Origin: Candidatus Melainabacteria bacterium
GTDB lineage: Bacteria; Cyanobacteriota; Vampirovibrionia; 2-02-FULL-35-15
DNA: 64,000 bases
Assembly: GCA_023250195.1 (NCBI GenBank)
Contig: JAHFBF010000003.1
Coordinates: 310,001-374,000, forward strand
Direction of reading: 5' to 3'
The stretch's first letter is position 1; every line of letters begins with the position of its first letter. A program made the position numbers and the translations under genes. This document shows, piece after piece, positions 1-8,027 of the stretch. Under the pieces are notes generated by a model. The model saw nothing but the letters and a program-made list of their open reading frames with translations. It was not told the origin of the DNA and did not search any database.

Positions 1-885
1 GAAATAAAATCAAAATCACCTGTTCCGTTAGTTGCAGATATTCACTTTGATTGGAGGTTAGCACTGGAGGCTATTAAGCAGGGTGTTGATGCTCTTCGTT
101 TAAACCCGGGCAATATTGGTGAGCATTCACGGGTAAAAGAAGTAGTTAAGGCAGCTAAAGAAAGAAAGATTCCCATAAGAATAGGTGTTAATGCAGGCTC
201 TCTTGATGCAAAATGGGGTGCTATTTATGGTGCTGATCGTGTTCATGAAGCAATGGTAGCAAGTGCGCTTGAACATGTGAAGATTTTGGAAGATCTGGAT
301 TTTGATTTAATAAAGATTTCTTTGAAAGCTTCAGATGTACCTGTAATGTTAGAAGCATATCGTCTTATGGCTGACAAAGTAAATTATCCACTTCATCTGG
401 GTGTTACAGAAGCAGGAACTCCAAAAGGCGGGACAATAAAATCATGTGTTGGAATTGGTTCTCTCCTTTCAGAAGGGATAGGGGATACTATTAGAGTTTC
501 TCTGACGGGGGATCCAACAGTTGAGGTGGAAGTAGCCAAAGGGATTTTAAAATCACTTGGACTTAGAATTGAAGGATTAAATTTAGTTAGTTGCCCAAGT
601 TGTGGACGAATGGAATTAAATGGTTTTGAAAATATGGCAAAAACAATTGAAGAAAAATTAAAAGATTTAAAGATGCCAATAACTGTTGCAGTTATGGGAT
701 GTGTAGTTAATGGACCGGGTGAGTCTAAAGCTGCAGATATAGGTATTGCCGGAGGGAATGGAAAAGGTGTAATTTATAAAAAAGGTGAGGTTTTTAAGGT
801 ATTACCTGAAGAGCAATTATTGGATGCATTGTTAAAAGAAATTGATAATATGGTAAATGAAAAGACTGAAGCTGTATTACGTTGA
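1..885 (+). CDS. ispG: 4-hydroxy-3-methylbut-2-enyl diphosphate synthase, 5' end cut by window
   Basis: Iron-sulfur enzyme of the non-mevalonate (MEP) isoprenoid pathway, making HMBPP from methylerythritol cyclodiphosphate in the cytoplasm. The reading frame is open from base 1, so about 294 C-terminal residues are present and the start lies upstream. The N-terminal TIM-barrel part is visible (VADIHFDWRLA, LRLNPGNIG, IRIGVNAGSL). The C-terminal [4Fe-4S] domain has CPSCGR and GCVVNGPGE, which supply the three cluster cysteines. The stop is followed by the rpmE leader. Family assignment is secure; only the start is unknown. Confidence 0.97.
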   Translation, partial: EIKSKSPVPLVADIHFDWRLALEAIKQGVDALRLNPGNIGEHSRVKEVVKAAKERKIPIRIGVNAGSLDAKWGAIYGADRVHEAMVASALEHVKILEDLDFDLIKISLKASDVPVMLEAYRLMADKVNYPLHLGVTEAGTPKGGTIKSCVGIGSLLSEGIGDTIRVSLTGDPTVEVEVAKGILKSLGLRIEGLNLVSCPSCGRMELNGFENMAKTIEEKLKDLKMPITVAVMGCVVNGPGESKAADIGIAGGNGKGVIYKKGEVFKVLPEEQLLDALLKEIDNMVNEKTEAVLR

Positions 886-969
886 AATATTTAGATTTAT
901 TAGTTATTATTAATTTCCCTAAGCGAAGAATGTTCCGATGAGGAATATTCTGAGCGTTGAAAAGAAGAG

Positions 970-995
970 CAAAAATTTAAGCCTAAATTTTTGCA
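970..995 (+). promoter_or_regulatory. Hairpin between purine run and rpmE start codon
   Basis: An 11-bp perfect stem (arms 970-980 and 985-995, loop AGCC) lies between a purine-rich run (GAAAAGAAGAG) and the rpmE ATG at 1005, leaving 9 nt between hairpin and ATG. The layout matches the hairpin-bridged leaders of grx, rplN, secY, accB and the yscU-like gene, but the hairpin sequence differs. A second hairpin with arms GAATGTTCC and GGAATATTC lies just upstream. The translation role is inferred. Confidence 0.45.
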
Positions 996-1004
996 AATAC
1001 AAAA

Positions 1005-1211
1005 ATGAAAGAAAAAACTCATCCGGAATATCACAAAATAGTAGCTACATGCATATGTGGTAATGAAATAGAAATTGGTTCTACAAAACCTGAGCTCAGG
1101 GTAGAAATTTGTAGTGCCTGTCATCCTTTTTATACAGGAACACAAAAAATTCTTGATGCTGAAGGACGCGTAGACAGGTTCCAAAAACGTTACGGTAAGA
1201 AGAATAAATAA
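1005..1211 (+). CDS. rpmE: 50S ribosomal protein L31, zinc-binding type
   Basis: Small protein at the 50S/30S interface. The 68 residues have the L31 pattern with four zinc-ligand cysteines at 16, 18, 36 and 39 (TCICG and [10 protein letters not shown]), so this is the zinc-containing (C+) form rather than the zinc-free paralogue. The C-terminus [11 protein letters not shown] is typical of the family. It lies between ispG and a glutaredoxin gene. The start lacks a close Shine-Dalgarno and instead follows a hairpin (970-995). Confidence 0.96.
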   Translation: MKEKTHPEYHKIVATCICGNEIEIGSTKPELRVEICSACHPFYTGTQKILDAEGRVDRFQKRYGKKNK

Positions 1212-1232
1212 TTTTCGTTTTCACTGTATAAA

Positions 1233-1318
1233 GCATTTGTCCGATTTATTCGGTAAATGCTGTCCAGTGAAAGGAGTTGACCGAAGGAAGCTCCAGCTTG
1301 TCTGGAGCTAAATAAAAA
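1233..1318 (+). promoter_or_regulatory. Hairpin-bridged leader repeat, copy 1 (grx)
   Basis: Upstream part: a stem-loop around CCGATTTATTCGG (1233-1260). Then GTTGACCGAAGGA, then a perfect 8-bp stem (AGCTCCAG 1289-1296, CTGGAGCT 1302-1309) closing the loop CTTGT. Then 9 nt to the ATG at 1319. The only good purine-rich ribosome-binding candidate (GAAGGA) is before the hairpin, so folding would bring it to a normal distance. The same element precedes four other genes in this window. Confidence 0.7.
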
Positions 1319-1588
1319 ATGATTCAAAAAGTTAGTGTTGAAATATATACATGGGACCATTGTCCTTATTGCCAAAAGGTTATTGAACTATTTGAGAAGA
1401 AAGAGGTTAAATACACTCGATACAGAATTGATGGTGATGAATCTGCCAGAGAAAAAATGGCAGTAAGAGCCAGTGGAAGAAGGAGTGTCCCGCAGGTGTT
1501 TATTGATGGAAAGCATGTTGGTGGTTGTGATGATACCAACGCTATGGATGCAAAAGGTGAGCTGGACAGGCTTATCTTTGAAAAGTAA
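1319..1588 (+). CDS. Glutaredoxin (dithiol, CPYC type)
   Basis: Cytoplasmic thiol-disulfide oxidoreductase of the thioredoxin fold, reducing disulfides with glutathione or a similar thiol. The 89 residues carry the dithiol active site CPYC (C15, C18), the cis-proline segment SVPQVFIDG and the glutathione-binding GGCDD. The length is normal for bacterial GrxC. It ends 6 bp before rsmA, so the two are probably cotranscribed. The start is preceded by the hairpin-bridged leader repeat. Confidence 0.94.
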   Translation: MIQKVSVEIYTWDHCPYCQKVIELFEKKEVKYTRYRIDGDESAREKMAVRASGRRSVPQVFIDGKHVGGCDDTNAMDAKGELDRLIFEK

Positions 1589-1594
1589 GATCCG

Positions 1595-2422
1595 ATGAAA
1601 AAATCTTTCGGGCAGAATCTTTTAATTGACACAACTTTTTTGGAAAAGATTATAAAAGCAGTCAACTTGCAGCCTGATGATATTGTCGTTGAAATAGGCT
1701 CTGGCTCCGGGGTTTTAACTATTCTTCTGGCGAAACAGGTAAAAAAGGTTTTTGCTGTTGAGCCGGAAAGAGATATTTTAAAAAAATTAAAAGAAAACAT
1801 AAAGCAAAATAAGTTAACAAATGTAGAAATCGTTGAAAATAGTTTTTTAAAGGTTGACTTAGGCAAGTTATCAAATAAGCCATTTAAGGTTATTGGGAAT
1901 ATTCCTTATAATCTTACCTCTAAGATATTGCTTAAGTTATTTGGTGAGTTTGATTTCCCGGCAAGCCATTTGAAATATTTAAATGATGTATATCTTATGC
2001 TGCAGCTGGAAGTCTCTGAGCGACTGGTAGCAAAACCAGATACAAAAGCATATAGTCCACTGACACTATTAATTCAATATTATTCTGAATCGGAGATTTT
2101 GTTTAAAGTTCCACAGGCAGCATTTTTGCCTGCTCCAAAGGTTAAATCAGCATTTGTTCATTTGAAAGTTAAATCAAAATTGCAGAATATTGAAGATCCA
2201 ATTTTGTTAAGAAAGATTATTAGAGCAGCTTTTCAGCAAAGAAGGAAAAAAATAGTAAATGCTCTGCAGAAATTATTTCCAGATAAAAAATATATAGAAC
2301 AGAAATTTGATGAAATAAATTTAGGTCATACTTTAAGAGCTGAGAATTTAAAATTTGAAGACTATTTATTATTAGCTAAGTCTGTTAAGCAAAACGGTCA
2401 AATACTACACCCACTCCAGTGA
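1595..2422 (+). CDS. rsmA: 16S rRNA (adenine1518/1519-N6) dimethyltransferase
   Basis: KsgA-type enzyme that dimethylates two adenines in helix 45 of 16S rRNA late in 30S assembly. The 275 residues show FGQNLL at the N-terminus, the SAM-binding motif EIGSGSGVLT and the catalytic NIPYNLTS loop. The C-terminal domain has FQQRRKK as in the family. It follows the glutaredoxin gene closely. Its last 38 bp overlap the 3' end of the converging orphan gene on the minus strand. Confidence 0.95.
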   Translation: MKKSFGQNLLIDTTFLEKIIKAVNLQPDDIVVEIGSGSGVLTILLAKQVKKVFAVEPERDILKKLKENIKQNKLTNVEIVENSFLKVDLGKLSNKPFKVIGNIPYNLTSKILLKLFGEFDFPASHLKYLNDVYLMLQLEVSERLVAKPDTKAYSPLTLLIQYYSESEILFKVPQAAFLPAPKVKSAFVHLKVKSKLQNIEDPILLRKIIRAAFQQRRKKIVNALQKLFPDKKYIEQKFDEINLGHTLRAENLKFEDYLLLAKSVKQNGQILHPLQ

Positions 2423-3161
2423 GTTGTTTTGATTGTATTTGAAGGGCTGCTGTGTGTGACCAGGCTTCGCCAAACTTTATTATGTTACTAGTTATGTCAA
2501 GTGCTATCTTTGCAAGGTTTTGACTGCGTTTTTTTGGATCTTTTACCAGTCGTTCAGTATCCTTCATAAGTTGATTTACAGTCTGGGTAAATAAAAATTT
2601 TATTATTCCCATGTCTTTTCCATCTGGATTGTTAAGCCATGAAAGGTTTGGATTGTTTGCAATATCCTGTTGACTAATACTACCTTTAGTACCGATTATT
2701 CCTACAAGTTCGTCAAAAGCTGCTAGGTGTTCATCTGTTATTGAAGGATATTGATCTTGCAGTCCTTCTAGAAACTTTTGTATATCTGGAGATGCTTGAA
2801 CTAAATAGGCAAACTGTAGAGCTGGTGGTTGTGCGGTAACTTCTCTGAGAGCATCTGTTTCTGCAGCAGTTAGTGTAACTGTACCTTCATTAACTAGATT
2901 TAATAAAGCTCGAAAAGGTGAATTTTCCGGGTAGCCGGACTTTGCTAACTCAGCATCTATATGGTTTACAAGGATTCCTATAATTCCGGGCTTTGGTGGT
3001 TGAGTTGTTACGGTGTTTGATGAATCATCTGTGTGTGCATCTTCTACTCGTCGATCTCCATCAACCTCTTCCGCTTTGTTATTATCTATTCTACGATTCA
3101 TAGCGGCCATTATGTTGGCGCCTCGATCACTGTGTGGAATAAAAGAAATAAATAAAAACAT
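2385..3161 (-). CDS. Orphan helical protein
   Basis: Unrecognised protein of up to 258 residues. It starts with a short hydrophobic stretch (MFLFISFIPHSDRG), followed by a polar low-complexity part (about residues 24-55) rich in Asp, Asn and Thr. The rest looks mostly helical, with no catalytic motif I recognise. A later ATG at 3110 is possible. It converges on rsmA with a 38-bp overlap and is divergent from the FlhB/YscU-type gene, so a link to that export protein can be suggested but not shown. The N-terminus resembles that of the orphan at 51467-52162. Confidence 0.7.
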   Translation of the reverse strand: MFLFISFIPHSDRGANIMAAMNRRIDNNKAEEVDGDRRVEDAHTDDSSNTVTTQPPKPGIIGILVNHIDAELAKSGYPENSPFRALLNLVNEGTVTLTAAETDALREVTAQPPALQFAYLVQASPDIQKFLEGLQDQYPSITDEHLAAFDELVGIIGTKGSISQQDIANNPNLSWLNNPDGKDMGIIKFLFTQTVNQLMKDTERLVKDPKKRSQNLAKIALDITSNIIKFGEAWSHTAALQIQSKQLTGVGVVFDRFA

Positions 3162-3334
3162 ATAGATTATTTGTTAAAGAGAACTTCCTTCCTATGAAGA
3201 ACATTTTTACGGGTTATGGTTAAGCCTAAGTAATGAAAAGCTGCTTTTGACATAAACTTATAAATTTAGGGAAATTCCTTATGTTTTGTTTAATACAAAA
3301 TTTATTGGGGAAAGAATAAGTGAGGTATTTGGTT

Positions 3335-3355
3335 AACATTAGATTAACTAATGTT
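3335..3355. repeat. Small inverted repeat upstream of yscU-like gene
   Basis: Perfect 8-bp arms AACATTAG and CTAATGTT around a 5-nt centre, about 90 bp before the start of the yscU-like gene. It could be an operator or a weak hairpin. No U-tract follows. Confidence 0.35.
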
Positions 3356-3401
3356 CTATATAGATAGATTTGTGGGATATCTGGGCTGAATAATAATAAG
3401 G

Positions 3402-3442
3402 GAAGTTGAGGGACGCTTCAGCTTGTCTGGAGCGTTATAAAA
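3402..3442 (+). promoter_or_regulatory. Hairpin-bridged leader repeat, copy 2 (yscU-like)
   Basis: Only the downstream half of the leader is present: GAAGTTGAGGG, then a 9-bp stem (ACGCTTCAG 3413-3421 and CTGGAGCGT 3427-3435, with one G-U pair) around CTTGT, then 7 nt to the ATG at 3443. The arm bases differ from copy 1 while pairing is kept. Confidence 0.65.
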
Positions 3443-4522
3443 ATGGCTGACCAGGATTCCGGTGATAAGCAATTTGATGCTACACCGCATAAATTAAGAG
3501 AAGCACATAAAAAAGGTCAAATATTTAAAAGTAAAGATATTACCCAGCTTGTTAATTTTATAGTTGGCTTTTTTATGATTTATTATTTGTCAGGATTTAT
3601 CTGGCAGAATTTTGCTGCGTTGTTTACAGCTCTTTGGACACAAATACCGCATAAATCTCTTTCAACAATTGGTGCTACCTACATTTCTTATCACACACTT
3701 TCTTGTTTTACAGTTATCATGCTGCCATTTTTGCTTGTTCTTATGGCTACTACATTGTTAATTGAGTTTACTCAAGTGGGCCCTATTTTTACGACTGAAA
3801 CAATGAAATTCGATTTAGCTAAACTGAATCCATTTGAAGGATTTAAAAAAATAATTTTTAATATGCGTTCATTGTTTGAACTGGTCAAATCAGTCTTTAA
3901 AGTTAGTGTGCTTGGGTATATTGCATTTCTAAGTTTTAAGAGATTTATGCCGGACTTGCTTGGTTTGCTTGAAGTAAATAATAGATTTGGAGCAATAGCA
4001 ATTTTAGGAAAAGTATTTTATGACTTTACTGTAAAAAGTATAATTTTTCTTTTAGCAGTTGCAATACTTGATTACTTGTTCCAGCGCTGGAAGTATATGA
4101 ATGATCAGAAAATGACATTTAAGGAATTAAAAGATGAGTTTAAACAAACAGAAGGTGATCCTTTAATTAAGTCAATGCGGCGTCAAAGACAACAGCAGGT
4201 TGCATATGGACAGATGATGTCACAAGTGCAGGAAGCTGATTTTGTAGTAAAAAACCCTGATCATATTGCAATGGCATTAAAGTATGATCCTCAAATGAAT
4301 ACGGCACCAAAAGTTTTAGCAAAAGGTTCAGAGCTTATTGCAGAGCAGATAATTGAAATTGCTGAACAGTTTGGAATCCCTATCATTGAAAATATTCCGC
4401 TTGCACGGGCTTTGTTCAGGCTTGTAAGGGTTAACCAGGATATACCACCTGAACTTTATCGAGCAGTAGCAGAAGTCCTCCTTTTTGTGTATCAGACACG
4501 AGGAAAAGAACAATTTCGATAG
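3443..4522 (+). CDS. FlhB/YscU-family type III export switch protein with NPDH site
   Basis: Inner-membrane component of a flagellar or type III secretion export gate, which switches substrate class after self-cleavage. The 359 residues have the N-terminal signature (FDATPHKLREAHKKGQIFKS), four hydrophobic membrane spans between about residues 30 and 210, and the cytoplasmic domain with VVKNPDHIAMALKYDP and APKVLAKG. The conserved autocleavage motif NPTH reads N271-P-D-H here. Neighbours are a sigma factor and an orphan, and no other export-gate gene is in the window. Whether it serves a flagellum or an injectisome cannot be told. Confidence 0.9.
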   Translation: MADQDSGDKQFDATPHKLREAHKKGQIFKSKDITQLVNFIVGFFMIYYLSGFIWQNFAALFTALWTQIPHKSLSTIGATYISYHTLSCFTVIMLPFLLVLMATTLLIEFTQVGPIFTTETMKFDLAKLNPFEGFKKIIFNMRSLFELVKSVFKVSVLGYIAFLSFKRFMPDLLGLLEVNNRFGAIAILGKVFYDFTVKSIIFLLAVAILDYLFQRWKYMNDQKMTFKELKDEFKQTEGDPLIKSMRRQRQQQVAYGQMMSQVQEADFVVKNPDHIAMALKYDPQMNTAPKVLAKGSELIAEQIIEIAEQFGIPIIENIPLARALFRLVRVNQDIPPELYRAVAEVLLFVYQTRGKEQFR

Positions 4523-4645
4523 GGTTAACCATTTCTTATCTATTATTAGATACAAAATTTAAATAGATAGTTTATCTGGAATGCACAAATTATTAAGAAT
4601 TAAAAAAAAGTTATGAAATCTAAGCTGATTAAAGGAATATAAGAA

Positions 4646-5449
4646 ATGAGTACTAATTTTTTAATTATGGAAGCAAGTAAACAAAAATTAAATATGCAAG
4701 AGGAAGAAAAGCAGGAATTCTCTGATTTGACAAAAGAAAAGCCACTGCTGTCAACTAAAGATCTTTTTATTGGCCCGGATACAGGCAGCACTGAAGGAGT
4801 TCTAAAACGGTTTTTGCCAATAATAGAAATGGTTGTTAAAAAAGAATATAAAACTATTCCTTCTTATCTGGCTGAATATAGTGAGTTGATTAATATTGGA
4901 CTTCTTTCGGTGAATAAGCTTTTAAAAGATGTAGCCAAAAATGGTAAAACTTATAATTCAAGTTATATTGCTCAGGCAGTTAAATGGGCTATAAAAGATG
5001 AATTGCGGGTTAAATATAACTGGTATGGTGTAAAACAATCCAAAGCTAAAGATACCGGTGATGAATATATCGGTGAATTTGGTAATGAATACAATGGGCA
5101 ATCCAATGAGAACAATGTTTCTTCTACGATCCAGCAGGAAGAGACAGAAAGAGTATTTGAGACTATTTTATATCTAGATGATTTTCAGAGAGAGAATATT
5201 TCAAAAGATCAGATGAGTACTGATGAACTTGCAAGGCTGGAGCTTCTGGAATTAAAAGCTGCTTTAAAAAGAGCTATTGATAAGTTGCCGCCTAAACACA
5301 AGCAGGTTATTGAGCTTCGTTTTTATGAGGGTAAAAAAGGAAATGATATTGCTACATGGCTTGGAGTAACTCCGTCCCGTGTTTCACATATGATCCAGGA
5401 TGCTATCGAAAAAGTCAGACAATCACTGTCAGTAGAAGGCTTTAGTTAG
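4646..5449 (+). CDS. Sigma-70 family factor (FliA/alternative-like)
   Basis: RNA polymerase sigma subunit of 267 residues. Region 2 is recognisable around SSYIAQAVKWAIKDELR (about 113-130), and region 4 around LPPKHKQVIELRFYEGKKGNDIATWL with the helix-turn-helix GVTPSRVSHMIQ (about 213-255). The N-terminal 45 residues are polar. It follows the FlhB/YscU-type gene on the same strand and is 10 bp before the next gene. In many bacteria sigma-28-type factors drive flagellar or secretion genes, so a matching role here is plausible but inferred. A Shine-Dalgarno (AAAGGAA) supports the ATG. Confidence 0.88.
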   Translation: MSTNFLIMEASKQKLNMQEEEKQEFSDLTKEKPLLSTKDLFIGPDTGSTEGVLKRFLPIIEMVVKKEYKTIPSYLAEYSELINIGLLSVNKLLKDVAKNGKTYNSSYIAQAVKWAIKDELRVKYNWYGVKQSKAKDTGDEYIGEFGNEYNGQSNENNVSSTIQQEETERVFETILYLDDFQRENISKDQMSTDELARLELLELKAALKRAIDKLPPKHKQVIELRFYEGKKGNDIATWLGVTPSRVSHMIQDAIEKVRQSLSVEGFS

Positions 5450-5459
5450 GAAGCAGGAT

Positions 5460-6935
5460 ATGAGTACTTTTGACAACAATCTGTCAACAAATCATTTAAC
5501 TAATGCTGCTAATATTAGAAAAAAGTCAAGTGATTTATCAAAAGCTAATGTTAAAAATGAAAAACAAACTCTCCAGTCAAATAATGCTCTAAATTCGCAG
5601 CAGATAAAAACTACTTCAAATCAAGGACTGATAAATACAAACTCGAATACAACTATAAACCAATCAGCCTTAAATAGTCCGGTTGTAAATCAAGGAGTAT
5701 TAAATGCTACAAATACTCCCCAAGTCACATTAAATTCAGATGTGAAAAATACTTTAAAAAGTTCTACTAAACCAACTCCTACTCAGGGAGAATTTCAGGG
5801 AGCAAAAGATCTTCCTGCATATGCAGGTATTGCCAATATGTCGTTAAAATCGTGGATTGCACAAAATGGCAACACTCAAGGAAGAGTTGATGTTGATAAA
5901 ACCCAGTTGGCAAGTTTGTTTGAAGCAATGAAGGGATTTGAAATAAAAAGTTATGAAGAAGAATCTAAAAATAGTTCTACTAAAAAGCTAAAAGATGGTG
6001 ATGGCAAGCAAAATAGAAGAAAAGAGCTGATTCTTTTATCCAATATTTTTGCATCTATTGAACAGTCAGGGTTACAGGAGACTGAACTGCTTGTTAGAAT
6101 CTCGAATTTTAAAAAGCTGGGGGAAAAAGGAGGAAATCAAGAATCGTTACATGGTGAAAAATTATTTGAACTGAAAATGGCACCTCCATCACCAGCAGAA
6201 ATTGATAAGCAAATGACACTTTCCAATAGACAAATTAAACATTTGCATGAGTTGTTTGCGCTGCCAAAAGAATTCCCTGAAGGTCTCAGATTGTTTGCGA
6301 ATAAAGATATTGAAATAAATCCACAATACTTTAAATCTTTTTTACTCCAGAGGTTAAAAATTGTAGAAGAGTATTTATCCTTGGGTGATAGTTCTTTAAA
6401 TAAAGCAATTCAATCTTTTGTTCCTTTATTGAACCAGGGTGAAAATCAATTATTACTACCTTTGCTTTTACTTTACTACCCTTTGCCACTGCCTGTTCTA
6501 AATCAAAAGACTGATTTTGTTGATAAATGGAAATTAAGTAAAGAGGAGAAAAAGAAATCCAAGATTGCAACTTGCGAGATTTATTATATTTCAAAAGCAA
6601 GAGGTAGATTTTTAATTAAATTTGAACTCAGTGATGATTGTGAATTATCTGCAGATATTCAAACTGCCAAAGAAAACGATGGTATTGTAAAAGATATAGA
6701 ACTTGCAATTGAAGAAGGAATATTTTTGATTGATAAGGCGCCTAAATTATCTGATTTAAATGTTTTGCTGACAAAAGAGGTTTATAAGGCAACTGATATT
6801 GATGAAGAATTATCAATAGTATCAACAGGACCATTGAGACTTGAAATTATAATAGCTGCTTACTCAGCGCTAAGTGTTTTAAATAAATTGAGTGTAGAAA
6901 TAGATCCGTCCGGATTAATTGAGATGTCGGATTAG
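5460..6935 (+). CDS. Orphan protein with Asn/Ser/Gln-rich N-terminus
   Basis: Protein of 491 residues, not recognised. The first 120 residues are low complexity, rich in Asn, Ser, Thr and Gln and probably disordered. The middle is helical, with a Leu-rich stretch (about 320-345), and the C-terminal 130 residues look like a compact alpha/beta domain (GRFLIKFELSDDCELSADI). It lies 10 bp after the sigma gene and downstream of the FlhB/YscU switch. A hook- or needle-length regulator (FliK/YscP type) would fit this context and layout, but no clear family motif supports it. It overlaps the xerC-like gene by 4 bp at the stops. Confidence 0.75.
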   Translation: MSTFDNNLSTNHLTNAANIRKKSSDLSKANVKNEKQTLQSNNALNSQQIKTTSNQGLINTNSNTTINQSALNSPVVNQGVLNATNTPQVTLNSDVKNTLKSSTKPTPTQGEFQGAKDLPAYAGIANMSLKSWIAQNGNTQGRVDVDKTQLASLFEAMKGFEIKSYEEESKNSSTKKLKDGDGKQNRRKELILLSNIFASIEQSGLQETELLVRISNFKKLGEKGGNQESLHGEKLFELKMAPPSPAEIDKQMTLSNRQIKHLHELFALPKEFPEGLRLFANKDIEINPQYFKSFLLQRLKIVEEYLSLGDSSLNKAIQSFVPLLNQGENQLLLPLLLLYYPLPLPVLNQKTDFVDKWKLSKEEKKKSKIATCEIYYISKARGRFLIKFELSDDCELSADIQTAKENDGIVKDIELAIEEGIFLIDKAPKLSDLNVLLTKEVYKATDIDEELSIVSTGPLRLEIIIAAYSALSVLNKLSVEIDPSGLIEMSD

Positions 6936-7864
6936 TTTATAGGTCTTAATCTTAAATCTTCAACAGAAATTTTTCTTTTATGTTCCTGCCATTCATCAAA
7001 ACTGTTGAAGGCTTCTTTTGCAACAGTATCACTTACCTTTGCATATCTTAGTGTGGTTCTAATATCATTATGACCGGCTAATCTTTGCAGTACAAATGAA
7101 TCAATATGACCAGCGCGCTCTGTACAGAACGTATGCCTTAATTGGTGAATTGTAACCTGAGTACCGTCTGAGTTTAAAATATTTCTTGCAGCTTCCATAA
7201 ATAACTGCCTTGCTCTTGCATAGGACAATCTTTGACCATGTGTTGTAACAAATAGAGGTCCGCTTGTAGGGTTTCCTCTTTCTTCAAGATATTGAGACAT
7301 CAATCTTTCGGTTTGTTTGGCTAAATAAGCTTGTCTCGGCTGGTTCCCTTTCCCATGCTGTATATGAATAGTTCCATCGTGAATGTCCTGAATATTTAAA
7401 TCCAGAGCTTCACTTATTCTGGTTCCACTTGTATATAACAGTGTAAATAGTAGTTTTTCTCTTGTGGTTTGAGCGTTTTTAAGAAGTTTTTCTACTTGAT
7501 CTTTCTTCAGTGATCTGATTATCGTACCAGGCATTACTTCTCCAACATCTTTATTGGGTCTTCTTCTTGGAAGATTTTCCATTGGATTTTCTTCTATAAG
7601 TTTTTCTTGTAAGCTCCATTCAAAAAATCTGTGAAGAGATGCATAATGTCTGTTCTGAGTGGCAAGTGAAACTCTTTGACCATATTTAGAGGTTAAATTG
7701 TCCAGATAATTTTTCAACTGATCTCTTGTAATACTGCTCAATAAAGCGTTACCAATTGTTTTTTCAAATTTATTTAAGTCAATGGTATATGCTCTCAATG
7801 TATCTCCATCTAAATTTAAATTTGCGATGTATCTTGTGATTGATTCAAAAAGCTCAATTTGCAT
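6932..7864 (-). CDS. Tyrosine recombinase, XerC/XerD type
   Basis: Site-specific recombinase, 310 residues, with an N-terminal SAM-like core-binding domain (about 1-95) and a C-terminal catalytic domain. The catalytic set is visible: R149 (SGTRISEAL), K172 (HGKGN), H240 and R243 (HQLRHTF), H265 (LAGHNDIRTT) and nucleophile Y274. Size and motifs fit Xer recombinases that resolve chromosome dimers at dif. No attachment site or phage genes are nearby, so a housekeeping role is more likely than an integrase role. XerC versus XerD cannot be decided. Confidence 0.92.
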   Translation of the reverse strand: MQIELFESITRYIANLNLDGDTLRAYTIDLNKFEKTIGNALLSSITRDQLKNYLDNLTSKYGQRVSLATQNRHYASLHRFFEWSLQEKLIEENPMENLPRRRPNKDVGEVMPGTIIRSLKKDQVEKLLKNAQTTREKLLFTLLYTSGTRISEALDLNIQDIHDGTIHIQHGKGNQPRQAYLAKQTERLMSQYLEERGNPTSGPLFVTTHGQRLSYARARQLFMEAARNILNSDGTQVTIHQLRHTFCTERAGHIDSFVLQRLAGHNDIRTTLRYAKVSDTVAKEAFNSFDEWQEHKRKISVEDLRLRPIN

Positions 7865-7952
7865 AGGTTATCTTCCTTAATGTTTAAAATCCTTAAAATC
7901 TCTAGAACAATGTAGACGCAAGGGAAGGTTGGTTAAGTTCCTTAAGATTTAT

Positions 7953-7986
7953 GTGGTAGTGGTTTACCATGATAAACCACTACCAC
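7953..7986. repeat. 34-bp palindrome downstream of hemL
   Basis: Perfect 14-bp arms (GTGGTAGTGGTTTA and its complement) around CCATGA. Centre and outer bases resemble the GTA...TAC palindrome family found elsewhere in the window. It lies between hemL (minus strand, ends 8027) and the upstream side of xerC. It may act as a terminator for hemL. Confidence 0.7.
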
Positions 7987-7997
7987 TTGTTATCTGT

Positions 7998-8027
7998 AAT
8001 AAAGATTTGCCATGGCAAGTCTTTATT
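7998..8027. repeat. 30-bp palindrome at the hemL stop
   Basis: Near-perfect palindrome (one T/G mismatch) with centre TTGCCATGGCAAG, the same centre as the copies in eno and next to cdd. Its right edge touches the hemL stop codon (8027-8029). Confidence 0.65.

Noticed and set aside
6932-7864. Integrase of a mobile island
   Set aside because: The protein is of Xer size and type, no att repeats at the neighbouring sequence and no phage or conjugation genes follow.
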